Counted from the stretch's first letter, positions 1 through 12,968 are shown. The stretch: DNA of 64,000 bases from Austropuccinia psidii (GCA_023105745.1 JALGQZ010000001.1:65800937-65864936); one strand, 5' to 3'. Notes: generated from the sequence alone by a model not told the origin. Translations and numbers: made by a program.

Positions 1-2
1 AG

Positions 3-2126
3 ACTGTATTTGAGATGACACAGGAAAGAATTAAAGCTTATGAGAAGATAAAGAGAGCCCTTACAGAAGCACCTTTACTCCTCATGCCTGACTGGAATAT
101 TCCTTTTAAGTTGTACATTGATGTATTTGGAGATGGATTAGGGGCAGCCCTACATCAAGTCCAAATTATTGATGACAAACCTACAGAAGGACCAGTTTGT
201 TATATCTCAAGGCAAATCAAACCAACAGAAGCCAGATATGGGGCAAACCAAATGGAGTGCTTATGTTTGGTATGGGCACTTGAGAAATTACACTATTACC
301 TTGATGGCAGTGTTTTTGAAGTGATAACTGACTGTAATGCAGTAAAATCACTTCTCAACATGAAAACTCCCAACAGACATATGTTGAGATGGCAAATAGC
401 TATTAAAGAATATAGAGGAAACATGACTATAGTTCATAAAGCAGGAAACATTCACAATAATGCTGATGGACTTAGTAGATGGGCTTTAGCCAACACTCCT
501 GAAAACCCAGCTTATGTACCTTTGGAAGCTGAACCACAGATTCCAATTGAAGGAATTAACATAACTGATATTGGAACTTAATTCTTTGAGGAAGTCAGAG
601 AATCTTATAAACAAGACAAGAATTGCCATATCTTTACTTCCTTATTAGATAAAGACTGCAAAGATAAATCTTTAGTTAATGCACTTGATGAAGTTTGGAA
701 AAATTCCTATTCTGAAGGAAGATTTCACTTTTTTGATGGAATAATTTACCACAGAACAAAACATTCTTGTGTTATGACATTGTGCAGTAGATTACTTATC
801 AATACCATTCTTCATGAATGTCATGATAGTATCTACTCTGGACACCTGTCAGAAGACAGAACACTTGAAAAAGTGAAGAACTGTGCATGGTGGCCATCTT
901 GGAGAAAAGAAACCATTGAATATTGCCATACCTGTGACAGATGCCAAAAAGCAAACAGGAGTACAGGCAAGAAATTTGGACTTATGATCCATATTCAAGA
1001 ACCAAAATCCCCTTGGGAAGTTGTTCACATGGATTGGGTCACAGCACTTCCTCCAAGTGGTGACAGAAGTTATAATGCTTGTTTAGTCATTGTAGACAGA
1101 TATAGCAAAAATCCCATATTCTTACCATGTGATAAAGATGACACTGCTATGGATACAGCTCTTCTTTTATGGAGTAGAGTTATTTCTCATACAGGATTAT
1201 TTAAGAATATCATAAGTGACAGAGATCCCAAGTTCACATCTGCACTTTGGACCAATCTTCATAGATTGTTTGGGACTAAGTTATCATTCTCTACAGCATA
1301 TCACCCTCAAACAGATGGGCTAGCAGAGAGGATGATTCAGACTTTAGAAGACATGATCAGGAGATTTTGTGCTTATGGATTAGAATTCAAAGACTCAGAT
1401 GGCTTTACCCATGACTGGTGCATTCTTATACCTGCACTAGAATTGGCATACAAGACATCAGTCCATTCTTCCACAGGACAAACTCCTGCTATGTTAGAAA
1501 AAGGATGGAATCCAAGACTCCCAGCAGACACACTGAGGAAAGACTTGATTGACATTCATCCTACAGCTTCCAGCTTCAAGATAATGCTTGATAAAGTAAA
1601 ACACCGTGCAAAACAAAGTATGGATGATGCTTTTGATTATGCAAAACAGAAGTGGGAAAAGAGTCATAAAATACCAGACTTCAAAGTAGGGGACTTAGTT
1701 TTAGTTTCAACCTTGAATTTTAATAATATCAAAGGCCCAAAGAAACTTAAAGATTCTTATGTATGACCTTTTGTTATTATTGCTTTACATGGAACCAATG
1801 CAGTTCAAGTGGAATTGAGTGGTGAATTGGAAAATAAACAACCCACATTTCCAGTCAGCTTGATAAAGCCTTATCAACCAGCTGACAAAGAATTGTTTCC
1901 TTTAAGAAACCCAACTCCTTTAACTGTACCACCTGTGGAACAGAATGAAGACAAAAAGATAAATAAAGTCATTAAAGAAAGGAGACTTAGAGGTAAAAAT
2001 CAAAGAGAATATCTTGTCAGATATAGAAATGCAGTACATGAAGATGAATGGATGGCAGAATCAGAAATACCTGACTCAGATAAACTCTTAAGAAGATTTA
2101 GAGATGAAAGAAGGCCACAAGCCTGA
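3..2126 (+). pseudogene. RE1 pol 3' portion: RNase H, integrase, chromodomain-like tail
   Basis: One reading frame runs from the window edge to 2126, broken only by TAA at 579-581 and TGA at 1764-1766; there are no frameshifts. RNase H occupies 15-480, with the usual YIDA read as YIDV near 115, [10 protein letters not shown] near 328 and NADGLSRW near 460. The integrase zinc finger lies at about 750-950 (ECHDS...GH and CHTCDRC). All three catalytic acids are present: HMDW at 1032-1034, SDRD at 1218-1220 and LAER at 1326-1328. The tail REYLVRYRN...EDEW near 2007-2052 is chromodomain-like, and in related elements such domains guide integration to heterochromatin. The product would be the 3' part of a Gag-Pol polyprotein. 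The two stops make this copy non-functional. Confidence 0.93.
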
Positions 2127-2248
2127 ATATGTCTATGAATGTGCTTTAAATTACTTGATCTGAGTAATGTAAAGAGGTTGGACAGTGGACATTAACCCCC
2201 TTTGGGGCCTTATTCTTTTATCACTAATAAAATTGTGGTACAATTTTA

Positions 2249-2266
2249 TTTTTTGGTGGGAGGGAA
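2249..2266 (+). other. RE1 polypurine tract
   Basis: A G-rich tract ending GGTGGGAGGGAA directly abuts the first base of the 3' LTR. In LTR elements this primes plus-strand DNA synthesis. RE5 has an almost identical tract in the same place (43880-43891). The preceding 120 bases are a short untranslated stretch holding GTGGTACAAT, also shared with RE5. Confidence 0.75.
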
Positions 2267-4194
2267 TGTGAGCCTTGAGGTATATTTTACATACCCAAAT
2301 ACGCCACAATTATCTTAAAAAGAAATTTTGAATTATACATAACTCATAAATCATGCATATATTCAAAATTCATCATTTTTGATTTCAAAAAAGATAAATA
2401 ACTTTTTATTGAGTAAGTAAATCCATGGATTTAAGGCCAGATTTGGATTCTACACAAAAATTCACCCAGGGTAGCTCCATAGAGTGAATAAGCTCAAATT
2501 AACTCTTTGAGGTGGTAAAATGGAAAATACTTCAATACCACATCATCAATACCACATAAAAGATCCGTGAAAATTTTTGTTTTTCTTAATTTCATGCCAA
2601 AATAATGGGAAAGTGAGAAATCCCATGTTACATATACACTAAGAATAGGGTTATGCATGTTTTGAGCACTTGATATCATGGTATTCTTACATGGACTTTT
2701 GGTACACCCATAGTGGATATCTCACTTTAAGCTTAAATTACTATTTTGACGTAAAAAATAGGCAAGGGGGACAAAAGACATCAAAGAGAGCCAGGGTACC
2801 CAACTTCTGAGGACTCAGAGGCGTGGATAGCTCCAAAGCTTGGTTCCATGGCTGATCTTGACCCAATTGGTAAACTAAACCTCTTTGGGAACTTGGTTAC
2901 CATGTCACAACTACTGTAAATCTTAAGAAAATAGCAAATAACCGGCTATTTTGACGTGCCAAGGAGGTAAAGAGCTACTTAGACTCCTGTAACCACGTCA
3001 ATTCTTAATGACTTTCCATGGATAAACCCCAAAAGAGTAATTAAAACCCTTTTTGGACTTGTATCCATTGATTTACCTCATAGCAACCAGTGAAACACTG
3101 ATATTTGCAATTCTACGTAGAAATGAGGTAAAAACTTCAAAAATTCATTAAAAATACAATTCTTAATTAATCCTTCTGAAACTTTCAGGACCAATGGAGA
3201 ACTGAATTATCCATGGTACAACCAAAAAGAATTACAGTTTTACTAATAAAATTCAAAGTTTTACTTACAGTCCATTTTTGACCATTCTACGTGAAACACT
3301 GAATCTTCAAAAATTCACAGTAATTAAAACCTGTGATGAAATTGGCAATAACATTGATAACTTTGAGAAATCAATGATTATTTTGGAATAAAAGAAGATT
3401 TACAGATGTTACTCCTTTTATTCTTAACCATATTGGGGTTGGTAGCCACGTAAAAGCATCAATTAAGTAATTATGATAATCTTACGTGACAACAGATGAT
3501 GCAATCATTAATCCTAAAAGGTTTATTGTTTTCTCACTCACTGGTTTTTCAGTTTGCTACATGGCACGCCTCTGTGAGCTGTTGTTGACTTAAAAGAAGC
3601 CTCTTCTTGCTCCTTTTTCCGCATCATCATCATCTTATTAATCATTTATATCCATATTACCAACAAGTAAGTATTAGTTAAAACTTTTTCTTAAGTGTTT
3701 TATTCTTTCAGAATCAATCAGAAAGACGTGAAATCATAGAAATCCACTATATATTGTTGTAATACAGTTATAAATTCATTTTGATCCCTTAAATCCACAA
3801 TTCTACGTCAAATTTCTCTACTTTTATCTATCAATAAGTTCTTTGGAGTATTAGTGAGTCATTTATCTTTAATTCTTAAAGTTTTTCTCTAGTAATAGTT
3901 TTCTTCAAGGATTATCTATATAATTATTCTTTCAAAAGACAATTATATATTAAAATAATTTTATTATTTTAATAAAAGAAGTTTTTATTATTAAATTCTT
4001 CTTGTAATTGATTCTTGTAGACAATTACTTGCTCACTGTTAAAATCACTAGTAGTGCTTAACACGTGAAAGAAATAATTCTTTAATTATTGAATTATGGT
4101 TATAATAATATTTCATTATTATATTTCATAAGAACAGACATAGTACTGTTGATTAATAGTAATATTATCATCAGTTTCATAGTCACATCTTACA
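2267..4194 (+). repeat. Family-1 3' LTR of RE1
   Basis: The LTR begins TGTGAGCC and ends TCTTACA, giving the 5'-TG...CA-3' ends typical of LTRs; it is 1,928 bp. The first 45 bases and last 30 bases match the other family-1 LTRs, while the middle differs. It belongs to a subfamily close to the solo LTR at 49649-51802, sharing for example a CACGCC block before a T-rich leader. No clear TATA box is visible; ACTTAAAAG at about 3588 sits where other copies have one. By hand count it holds about 16 CpGs, about 12 of them ACG. Confidence 0.92.
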
Positions 4195-5640
4195 TATGGG
4201 AAAATGAATTCAAATTACACGCAGACATATCCTGACTAAAGCTTGTTGCCTATCTTGGGAAGAAAAGAAAGCACATTGTACTTAAAAAATGGGCCAAAGC
4301 TGATGTTTGAATATGCAGATATCATTTTTAGCCCATGAGTCTGGTCATCCTAATAATATAGAAAGCTCTTGAATTTACCATAGTGAATGGTAAGAAGCTG
4401 TATGATATGAGGCCCAGTGAGTTTTTATACTTATTATTTACAAATTGTGAATTTCTGATGAAATGTATATAGATTAAATTGACATACCTAGTCAGATAAA
4501 AAGGAAGGATTCAATATTCTTCAAATACATTAGGGCACTCCAAACATCCAGATTCATTTTTCTGACAGGAACCCCTATTAAAAACAGTACAAATGACTTA
4601 ATGAGCCCAATCACCTTTATCACAGCACCTCAGAATGAAAAACAAGATAATTGGGCACTACCTATATTGGAAGAGCTCAAAAAAGGAAATGATAGCCTCC
4701 TTCAGTTATTCCTGAGGCATCTTTCTCTACAAAGAAAAAAGGACAGCATTTTAAATGATCTACCTGAAATTAATCATGATTATATCCATGAACCTCTCTC
4801 AGATTGAACATTAGATAGATATAATGATACTTAAAAATAGTTTGTATTATCATCTCATCAAGGCCCACAAATTTTCTTCAAGAATATAAAAAATCTTTGC
4901 CTTTGTTGCAATAATCACTTGCTTAGTGAAAGTATATATGACATAAAAGGTATTCTCTCCCCATATGGTACACAGATACAAGGCAGCTTTTTGAATATTA
5001 ACATTATGACACATGTTTAAGTCAAATCATTTCCACAAAGCAACACAATTCAGAGGCTCCTGAAAATTATTTTATCACACCATAAAATCACCAATTCAAC
5101 CCCAAAATCAGTGATATTTTCACAGTTTACAACATTTCTTTAGTTGTAAGTTTGGTTATTTCCGTTCTTTTGCCTATGAAACTGCTGTTTTTTACCTCTC
5201 TTTTTATAATTATGAATATTCTGATTGACACTTGTTGGTGATAAACTGGTAGAATTGGAATTGTATTAGGTAACAATGGGATTTTTTTACTTATGTTGAC
5301 AGAACAATAGGTCAAGCTACACAAGAGGCAGAAATTCATAGATTTAAGGAAAACAATGATGCAGAAGTACTTTTTGCTTCAATAGGGGCTGCAATGAATG
5401 GCCTGAATATAACTTGTTCCAAAATTGTATTTATAATGGTATGAATTATGGTTATCTGACCATGAGGGTATATTTGATTATAATTTCTATATCTAATATA
5501 TGTCTAGTAGCCTCATTGGAATCCATCTGCTGAAGATTAAGCTATTGATTGTCTACATAATATTCAAAAAAGTAGAAGTGTAATGGAATACCATTTTATA
5601 TCACCTGATACAGTGGGAATAAACATGCAAAGGGTATGTA
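4195..5640 (+). pseudogene. SNF2/Rad5-type DNA helicase relic
   Basis: Fragments in helicase order identify a SNF2-family ATPase, proteins that move along double-stranded DNA in repair and chromatin remodelling. At 4492-4807 an open segment reads KYIRALQTSRFIFLTGTPIK and on to LRHLSLQRKKD and LNDLPEI: motif III and the Rad5/HLTF-like linker. At 5105-5140 KSVIFSQFTTFL is motif IV, ended by TAG. At 5304-5438 DAEVLFASIGAAMNGLNIT is motif V. At 5511-5633 PHWNPSAED*AID...DTVGINMQR is motif VI, with one TAA. Introns survive: acceptors at 4490-4491 and 5301-5302, a full 72-bp intron at 5439-5510 (GTATGA, CTAAT, TAG), and a donor at 5634. It is therefore a decayed chromosomal gene, not a processed copy. 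The 5' part is missing, probably cut off by RE1. Confidence 0.82.
5439..5510 (+). other. Intron in the SNF2 relic
   Basis: GTATGA donor, CTAAT branch-like site about 15 bases before the end, and TAG acceptor; 72 bp, a usual fungal intron size. Removing it joins motif V (...KIVFIM) in frame to PHWNPSAED of motif VI, which is the order expected in SNF2 helicases. Confidence 0.7.
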
Positions 5641-8600
5641 AATCTATAAGAAGTTTTATTTAATGAAAAATTTAAAAACACTTATTTTAAAGTTGTGAAT
5701 TAAAGGTAAAACAAAGGAATCGTAATTTGACAAGGTGTGTACTTTTTATGCACTCAAAGCTCTGTATTTTTTTCCTGTACTTATGGTGGTAATTCTTTCC
5801 ATGTAAGAACAACTGTAGCAAGTACTTTGACATATGATGAGCTATCAAAACGTTTCTTAGAGACTCATATGAACATCAAAATCAGAAGTGAGCAACTGTG
5901 AAATGGTAGTTATTTTGGAGTAATGAAAGGTTTGGGTGGATCTAGTGATCACTTGGACAAGTGGAGTTAGAAAACTAAATCCATGAAAGGCATGAAGGCG
6001 TATCTTAATCCACATTTTTATACATAGGCGTAGGTGTAAATTTGATGTGGAGGCATGGAAATATCACTCCCCTTATTTTAAATAATAATATATTATTCAT
6101 CATCTAGTGCATCTTGAAAAACCCTCCTTGCCTTTTTATCAAAGAATTAGTATCAATACTCAAATTACTTTATATTTTAAAATTGTAACATATTCATTTT
6201 TGTGATAGCTTTCTCCTAATTGATTCTGAAATAATGAATTAAGGCTTTCCAATCAATAAAATCTGGATATTCTTAGTAAGATTCTTATATTACTACCTCT
6301 AGTTTCTATCAGCTCTTACTTCCAATGAAAATTTATATGATGTAATTTTTTGCTCTATTCCATTATATAAGTCAGAGACATCAATACTAAAGACTCAGCT
6401 CAATTATTAAGTGTCTTATAGATTTTTGAGCTAATAATCTTACTTTTGAATAAAGAATTAAATTCTTCAAGCTAATTTTCAAAAGGCTTAAATTTCATAA
6501 TATTCACATTTTGATTCAAGTAAAGATTAAGTTTATTTTCATTATATCTATTCATGAAGGTGAAGAATTTATCTGTTCAATATTTTATCAAATCTCATAA
6601 TTTATTCGAAGAAATTGAAATCAAGATATTTCATAATCAAATTCAAAAGGTATGCACATGGCTCTATAAATCTCAATCCAGCTTCTATAAAAAAATCTGG
6701 AAAAGAATAGTTTTTATCAGAGGACATTTTCTTAGTTAAGAAGCCAAAAAATTTCAAAATGATTTTTAATTGTTATTTTGTTTATCTCTGTATATTATTT
6801 TCATCTCAGAAATACGTAACTCAAAAGAATATACTTTCAATCAAAATAAGAAATCAATACCTACCATATGTACTTTATTTCTTAGTAATTGATGAATTAA
6901 ATTTTGAATTCTGACTTCTCTCACAAACACAAAATGGCTTTATGGACCTCCACAAGTATTCCTATTTTGAATACAAAGCACAAAATGACCATTTCTAATG
7001 GAAAATGATAATTATGATATTATTGTTTGTTGTGATATAATTATCTTAAAAGCTGAATCAAAAGTATAAACCAAATAAAATGGATTCAGTTTTTTCAACC
7101 AGAATAGCACCACAGTAACATTTCTTCACTCAAATTTCTCATTTTAAAATCAATTAAATTCATCAAGACCTTTTATTTTTTTACTGATGAAAGATTACTT
7201 ATTTGTTCTAATTTTAAATCTCAATAAGCTTAGATATTATATAAGTGCATAAAATTGGTCCCTTTTTAGCTGAAATATTAAGAGCGTGTAAGAAAGAACA
7301 CACAAAATCTATTTCTCTTTGTTTTCCCAAATTTTCAATCAAAAAATAAGGAAAGAAGGCTATAGGGCTCATAAAGTTCAAAAATTCAGATTATTGGCTT
7401 TTATTTTTAATAAGGCTTTCTCTTTTTGGAGATTAATTATAAATATCAATTTAGATACAAAATATTGAGAATGGAGCTTATCAAATCTTGATCTCTCCCT
7501 TTATTTTTTAGTTTTAAATTGAAAAAAAAAACACAAAATTCCAATCCCATGAAGAAACAATACTAAAGTAAAATCTAGATCCAGAACTATGATAAAAAAT
7601 GCACTAATTCAGTATTTCCTTCTTTAATAATTAAAAATAACAAATTCTGAGAGTTTCTCTTCATATTTCATACAATTTAATTTTCTTCCTTAAATTACAA
7701 AAATGTTTGAATTTTTTGGAGATTTATGTTTAAATTCAGAAAATGAAAAATGCATTTATTTTTGAATTTACGTTTTATCAAGTTGATTTGAAATATTGTT
7801 TCTCAAATCAAAAATTGATATTTTTTTGGAAAACCATACACTCAATATCTAAAAATATTTAAAACCAAAGGAATATCTCCTATTTTTTGTTTTCCAAACA
7901 ACATATCTCTCATAGTAAGATTGAAAGCTAGGAAAAAGTAGTTCTATCGCTTTTAATGGATGAAAATTCCTCTTTAGAGTAGCAAAAATTAATAAAAATA
8001 GAAATCTATTTTCATACCAATCATCCAAATTATTTTCCAGATAAATAAAAAAATTATTTTTAATCCATTACATTTCAGAGTTCAAATGACAAAAAATCAT
8101 ATTTTTTGCAAAATATTTCTTCATGATGAGCTTCAAGTAGAAAAAGCCTCTATCTGTAGTACATCAAAGACTCCCCGAGATTGAAATACATACTGGTATG
8201 TATTTTGAGTACATTTATACAGAAATTCAACGCTGAAAAATACAAATTTAAAGTAAAGTTTTGAATTTCAATCATATGTAGTCATGTCCTGATACTCTGG
8301 GTAAATAAGATAAAATTGCTTTGTTTTTTAGTTTATGAAAATAGATTGATAGAATAGGGTCTTTTACACAGACTATCCCTATGTACTGGGAATTAATATT
8401 ATTAAAGTTAAGCCATAAAGTTGTTAAGAATACTTTTCAGGAGATGAAGCTACCTCTTTTGCATAAATTATATTCTAAAGATTACTTTTTTATTCTTTAT
8501 TGAATTTCCTCTGTTTGAAAAGGAATTTAATCTGTAACTCTAGTTTTTTTCAAATTCAATTATTTAAAATCCCTCATTATGCTCATATAAACCTTAACCA

Positions 8601-10079
8601 AATATTAATATCTCATTTTATCTATGTCATTTATTATATCTTTGGTTTTTCTCAAAAACCTTGAAAAATAAATATTCTTTTGTTAATTTTCCTCAAAAAC
8701 CAAGTCTTTACTGACTCAACTTTCCCTCCATATTCTATAGACAGAGGAAATTTTCCTTCAAATAATTCCACATTTCATCAAGAAATATTTCTTTGAAATA
8801 TTTGCCCTCAGAATTTCCCTTTGATACCACATAATTTATTTTAAATTATTCAAATGGTTCAGGGAAATATGATGAAAAGACCTCCATTATATAAGGATCC
8901 AATCTCTGAAATAGCCACATCAGAAATAACTTTGTTACTAGAGCTTTGAAACACCCTTTTTAAATATATTCTATAAGGCTTATTCCCGCCTTTTACTCTA
9001 TAAAGAGCACAAGCATGGTATCCATACACCATAAGAAATGGTATTAAACTTAAAATCTGACTAACATAATTGCTAAATAATGCAGTAAATTCAGGTATAG
9101 TTTGGAAAAGAATAATCTTGTATTCTTCTACCAATTTTATAGAAATTCCCCAAGCTATGACAAATTTTAGTTTTGATTAGTACCCAATAGGCAAACATTA
9201 ATTTTCATCTCATATATGGCTTTGATATTTAAAGTAAGCACCATAGAAATGGTGTGTTTCTGAGAGCTCTCAGTGAGTGCGTTCCAATGATGGCATCCAT
9301 TTATCAGTAGCAAGGCTACTTCAAGAAATATCATTTTTTCACTGTTAATTCAAAGAAACACCTTTGGAAATGAAGGAGGGCTTGTAAAAAATCATACAGA
9401 AGTGCAATGAAGTTGAAGATATTCTTTAGAAATTCAATTCAAAATACCCATATCTTCTGTACCACCAAAACTGACAGATAAATGTTGTGTAAAATACTTT
9501 GAAACAAAAGACAGATTTTTTTGAAAAGAGTTATTTAACAAAAACCCTGTATATTCTCTATAATTTAATGCAGCTGTATTTGAAAGTATATCAAATTTTA
9601 TATCTCATCAATGCCTATTAAAGAAAAATCAAAAAACTCAAATGAAACAAATGAAACCAAATAAAATTAAATCAAAAAAATCAAAAAAAAATTGGAAAAT
9701 AAAATGAAATAAAGTAAATTAAAATTCAAATTAAACAGATCACCCTTGGAACAAGTCAAATATGAAACCAAGGCCATATTTTTTATACCTAATTTAGTGA
9801 GGGTGTACAATTAAGTTTTGGATCCTGTTTAACCTCAATGATATTTAAAGTAGAATATGAAATAATAAAATATTTACTTAATTTACTAAGTTATCAGAAA
9901 CAAGAGAAAATAGAATAAGTGATATTTTATCGATTCGGGCTTAAATAGTGAATAAAAGTTAAGAAAAAAACTCAAAAAATGAGAAAAACTAACAAAAAAT
10001 AAAAAAGTCCTAGAAATAACTTAATGAACTAAGAACTAGAAAAAAACTAAAGAAAACAAAAAAAAACAATTTTCAAGGA
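5641..10079. other. AT-rich intergenic stretch, no gene recognised
   Basis: About 4.4 kb with many A and T homopolymer runs and frequent stops in all frames. The longest open frame is 91 codons on the minus strand (8859-9134); it resembles no family I know and has no supporting context. More exons of the SNF2 relic could lie in 5641-6050, but I could not identify them. No LTR ends, tRNA or structured repeat were seen. Confidence 0.6.
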
Positions 10080-11279
10080 AATTTTTTCAGTTATGTTACA
10101 AAATGGATTACCAAAATAGTTCCGCACAATATAAATTAGTAATCAATAAAATTAAGACATTAAATGAGCCTATTCCATGGGACATAAAGTCTCCTTTGGC
10201 AGATCCACCATTTTTAAGATATCTTTATATTACAAAACTACCACAAAGCCCACCTACAATTATGGTCAAATAAAAAATAACTCATTAAATATTAAATGTG
10301 ATACATCTTGTAAATCCTGGGTTTCTTTCTAAAGAATAAATAATTTTTCCTACAAATTTCATAATTTCAATGAAAAATTCAATTTCATCAAGTACAGGGA
10401 AAAGGGGTTCCTTAAATATTCCTATGGGAAGCCCTATGAAATACCAGTGATAGCAAATAAACCTTGGTAGAAGAATCCAATACAACTACCAAAGTTAATT
10501 TTACAACAGCTTATGAAATTAATAAGGGAGAGAGTAATTACAGGCCTCCATCAACAGTCTACCTCAAGCTTCACAATCCCAGTATTTTTTGGTTCAAAGT
10601 CTAATGGGGAACTTGAAGCTGTCCATTATTTACAAGATCTCAAAAAGAAAAACCAAAAAATATGAAAGAGCTTGAATCTTTTTTTTGGGAAGATCTTACT
10701 ATGGACTTGGTCCCCCAAGGAGGTCATAGTAGATAGAGAACCCACTTTTTCAAAATACTTTCAAGAGGCAGCAAAAAGGACAGTCCGAAATATAAGAGTT
10801 GCAAGGCATTTTTAATCTGAGACACAGGTATTTTTAGGAAGAGAAAATAATCATTTCAAGATTTTCTTGGTAAAAATGTTTCCAACTGGAAGGAAGAGGA
10901 ATATTGTACTTTAGTCACATTTATTGATATAATTTAAAGAGTTCAGACTACAGGTTCTTGACCCTTTGAGATATAATTTAGCAAAAAAGCATTATTTCCA
11001 ATAGACAAGGAGGCAAAAACATATTCACTAATTTTGTATCACAGAATATCTTCAGCAAAAGATGTATTAAAAGCAAGAAATACTACATTGTATTGAAATG
11101 AATAAATAAGGCAAAATTAAATCAAAAAGGTAAAGAAGTCCATATAAAACTAAATGAGATATTGGGACAAGATGCTAGGACATCAAGTCAGAGAAGCTCT
11201 AAAACCAGGGTAAATGGTGATCTTGCATAGTAGAAAACTGGAACCTAATGGGTATTTCTATTTTAAAATAGGTGGAATG
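10080..11279 (+). pseudogene. Relic of a second Ty3/gypsy lineage, left part (RT and integrase pieces)
   Basis: A heavily decayed polymerase of a gypsy lineage different from RE1-RE5. Around 10300 VNPGFLSKE resembles the segment before reverse transcriptase. From 10402 a frame reads KGFLKYSYGKPYEIPVI, then a TAG at 10471-10473, then IRERVITGL, TSSFTIPVF and LQDLKK, the N-terminal RT block; it stops at TGA 10663-10665. From 10708 WSPKEVIVDREP is the second integrase acid block, followed by remnants with many stops up to NRWN at 11267-11278. The centre of RT and RNase H is deleted. The frame resumes at 34683, on the far side of the RE2 insertion. From memory this lineage is also common in Austropuccinia. 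Confidence 0.75.
11275..11279 (+). repeat. RE2 target duplication, left copy
   Basis: GAATG next to the 5' LTR, matched by TAATG at 34682-34686 after the 3' LTR: four of five bases agree. Removing everything between restores an uninterrupted coding frame, which supports these as the true insertion borders. Confidence 0.75.
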
Positions 11280-11745
11280 TGTGAGCCTTAAAGGTATTTT
11301 ACTATACCCAAAAGACCACAAATAATAAAACAAGATACAATTATAAATAAAATAAATTTATTTATATTATCAAAGCAAAAATTAATATATAAATATAAAT
11401 TTATACACAAAAATGAAAATTTAATTATAATTTAAAAATAAAATTACATTGAATTGTAAAACTGTAAAAACACATTTTTACTTGAAAAAATTAAGTAAAA
11501 ATGAATTTTTAACAAAATTACTGAAATTAAAATATTTTTGGAAAAAATTTAAATAAAAATTATTATAGCTTTTTATCCAATAAATAAACATAAGAAAATT
11601 GGTTCACCATTGGATTCCTCATAAAAAATAGGGTGGGTTCACCTCTGGGTGAAATTTCTGTAACACAACTCTAAATAAGCTTAAATTAAGTTTTTAGTAC
11701 TTTCTGTATAAAAATCAAAAAATCCTCAAAACCTTAATATAATTC

Positions 11746-11761
11746 ACACCACATGTGGTGT
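11746..11761 (+). promoter_or_regulatory. Perfect 16-bp palindrome with E-box core in LTR
   Basis: ACACCACATGTGGTGT, fully self-complementary and centred on CACATGTG. It is present unchanged in the three LTRs of this subfamily (also 29518-29533 and 33363-33378), although the surrounding sequence has diverged. A bHLH-type site upstream of the TATA box is a reasonable guess; its function is inferred. Confidence 0.5.
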
Positions 11762-12364
11762 TAACCATCATTTTTGTGTTAAAATTGAGGTGTGGTGTGT
11801 AGTTTAATAATTATGAGGAATTGAAGTATTTTCAATTGAAATGTCAAAATGTGCACATGTATTACATGAGTGAACAGTAATTTACATATGAGGTATCAAT
11901 TATTACAGTTTTGTAACTGTAAAACTCAAATGAATTGCAGGTGTAAATTACAAGTATATTACATGATGAGGAATCAATGAAAAAATAAATTGGAAAGATT
12001 AATTTTGGAGGGGGAAAAGGAATCTTGGCTTCAAGGGAGCCAGACCCTGCAATTTCTTTCTGACAGGCATGAGATGTCAAAATCCACACTAAATTTCATC
12101 ACTTTTGGCCTGTAATTGAGTCACAGGGTCTGTGTCTCAATTGATGATGAGGGTTTGATACCAACCAGGGAAGTTTGAACTGTTTCCAAGAGGGTAAAAC
12201 TACCCTTAAGATAAAACAAGCACTGTAAAAACAGTTTTAGCTGGTTTTGACATCTCTTACACACATTATGACTTGTTTTGAAGGTTTAAAACCAGGTATT
12301 AACTTACATATTGTTTCCCTTGACTGACAAGAGTAAATTTTACTTTTGCACTAAGGTTTGTTGC

Positions 12365-12372
12365 TATAAAAG
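12365..12372 (+). promoter_or_regulatory. TATA box of RE2 5' LTR
   Basis: TATAAAAG about 600 bases before the LTR end, followed by a pyrimidine-rich CCCCACTTTTCTCTTC leader. The same arrangement occurs at 30255-30262 and 34059-34066. It is the likely start of element transcription. Confidence 0.6.
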
Positions 12373-12968
12373 AATTTCTTCTTTGCCCCACTTTTCTCTT
12401 CATGTTAGAAGCTTTTCCTTTTATAATTAGTTTGATCACTGTTGAACCAATCAATGAAGGATTCTGACCACCTTTCTTAAATCATTTTAAGCCTTTTAGC
12501 CACGTGAAAAAATCACTATAATCATTTTTACCCTTGAACCACCCCATCAGTGAATTAAAGCATCTTTCATCACTGTTAAATTTGTCACTTTGTTTCCAAA
12601 TTCACTCTTGTAGCTTTTGGGCATGTTTTCTCTTTAATGTTCTTTTTAAATACTTTTTTCTTGTATTAATTTCCTGCAGTCATTTTCTTCATTAATTCCA
12701 ATTGAAATTGCTCTTGAAAAAATTTCTTTTGTAGCTTTAAATATCCCTTGTAGAGTATTTTTGGATACCTTTTTATTGTTTTTAAAACAAGAAATATTTA
12801 TAATATTATTGTTTTATACTTATTAAGTTAAAAACAATGAAAATGGCGTGTTTTCTCTTTAAAATCTTATTTCATACTATTTTTAATCAATTTTTACCTT
12901 AAACATATTTTTAGGACAGGAAAAGTACTTGATTTTTTGATCAAAGTTTCATATACAAACCTTTCAGT

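Larger units (their letters stand above)
1..4194 (+). mobile_element. RE1: Ty3/gypsy retrotransposon, 3' half
   Basis: The window opens inside the polymerase gene of a chromovirus-type element that ends in a 3' LTR. The 5' LTR, gag, protease and most of the reverse transcriptase lie outside the window. The order RNase H, integrase, chromodomain-like tail, polypurine tract, LTR is seen directly. The sequence just beyond the LTR belongs to a broken SNF2 helicase gene, so this copy probably inserted into that gene; its left half would lie outside the window. The target duplication cannot be tested because only the 3' flank (TATGG) is present. Confidence 0.93.
11280..12966 (+). repeat. Family-1 5' LTR of RE2
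   Basis: Starts TGTGAGCC, ends CTTTCA; 1,687 bp. It pairs with 32898-34681 but lacks about 100 bp of it near 12290, where the other copies carry a block with repeated AATGGCT. A TATA box, a perfect 16-bp palindrome and a following primer binding site are listed separately. An alternative start two bases upstream (TGTGTGAG) is possible because of a TG doublet. Confidence 0.9.

Noticed and set aside
8859..9134. 91-codon minus-strand frame as a host gene
   Set aside because: No recognisable domain, no splice context, and AT-rich surroundings; length alone is weak evidence.
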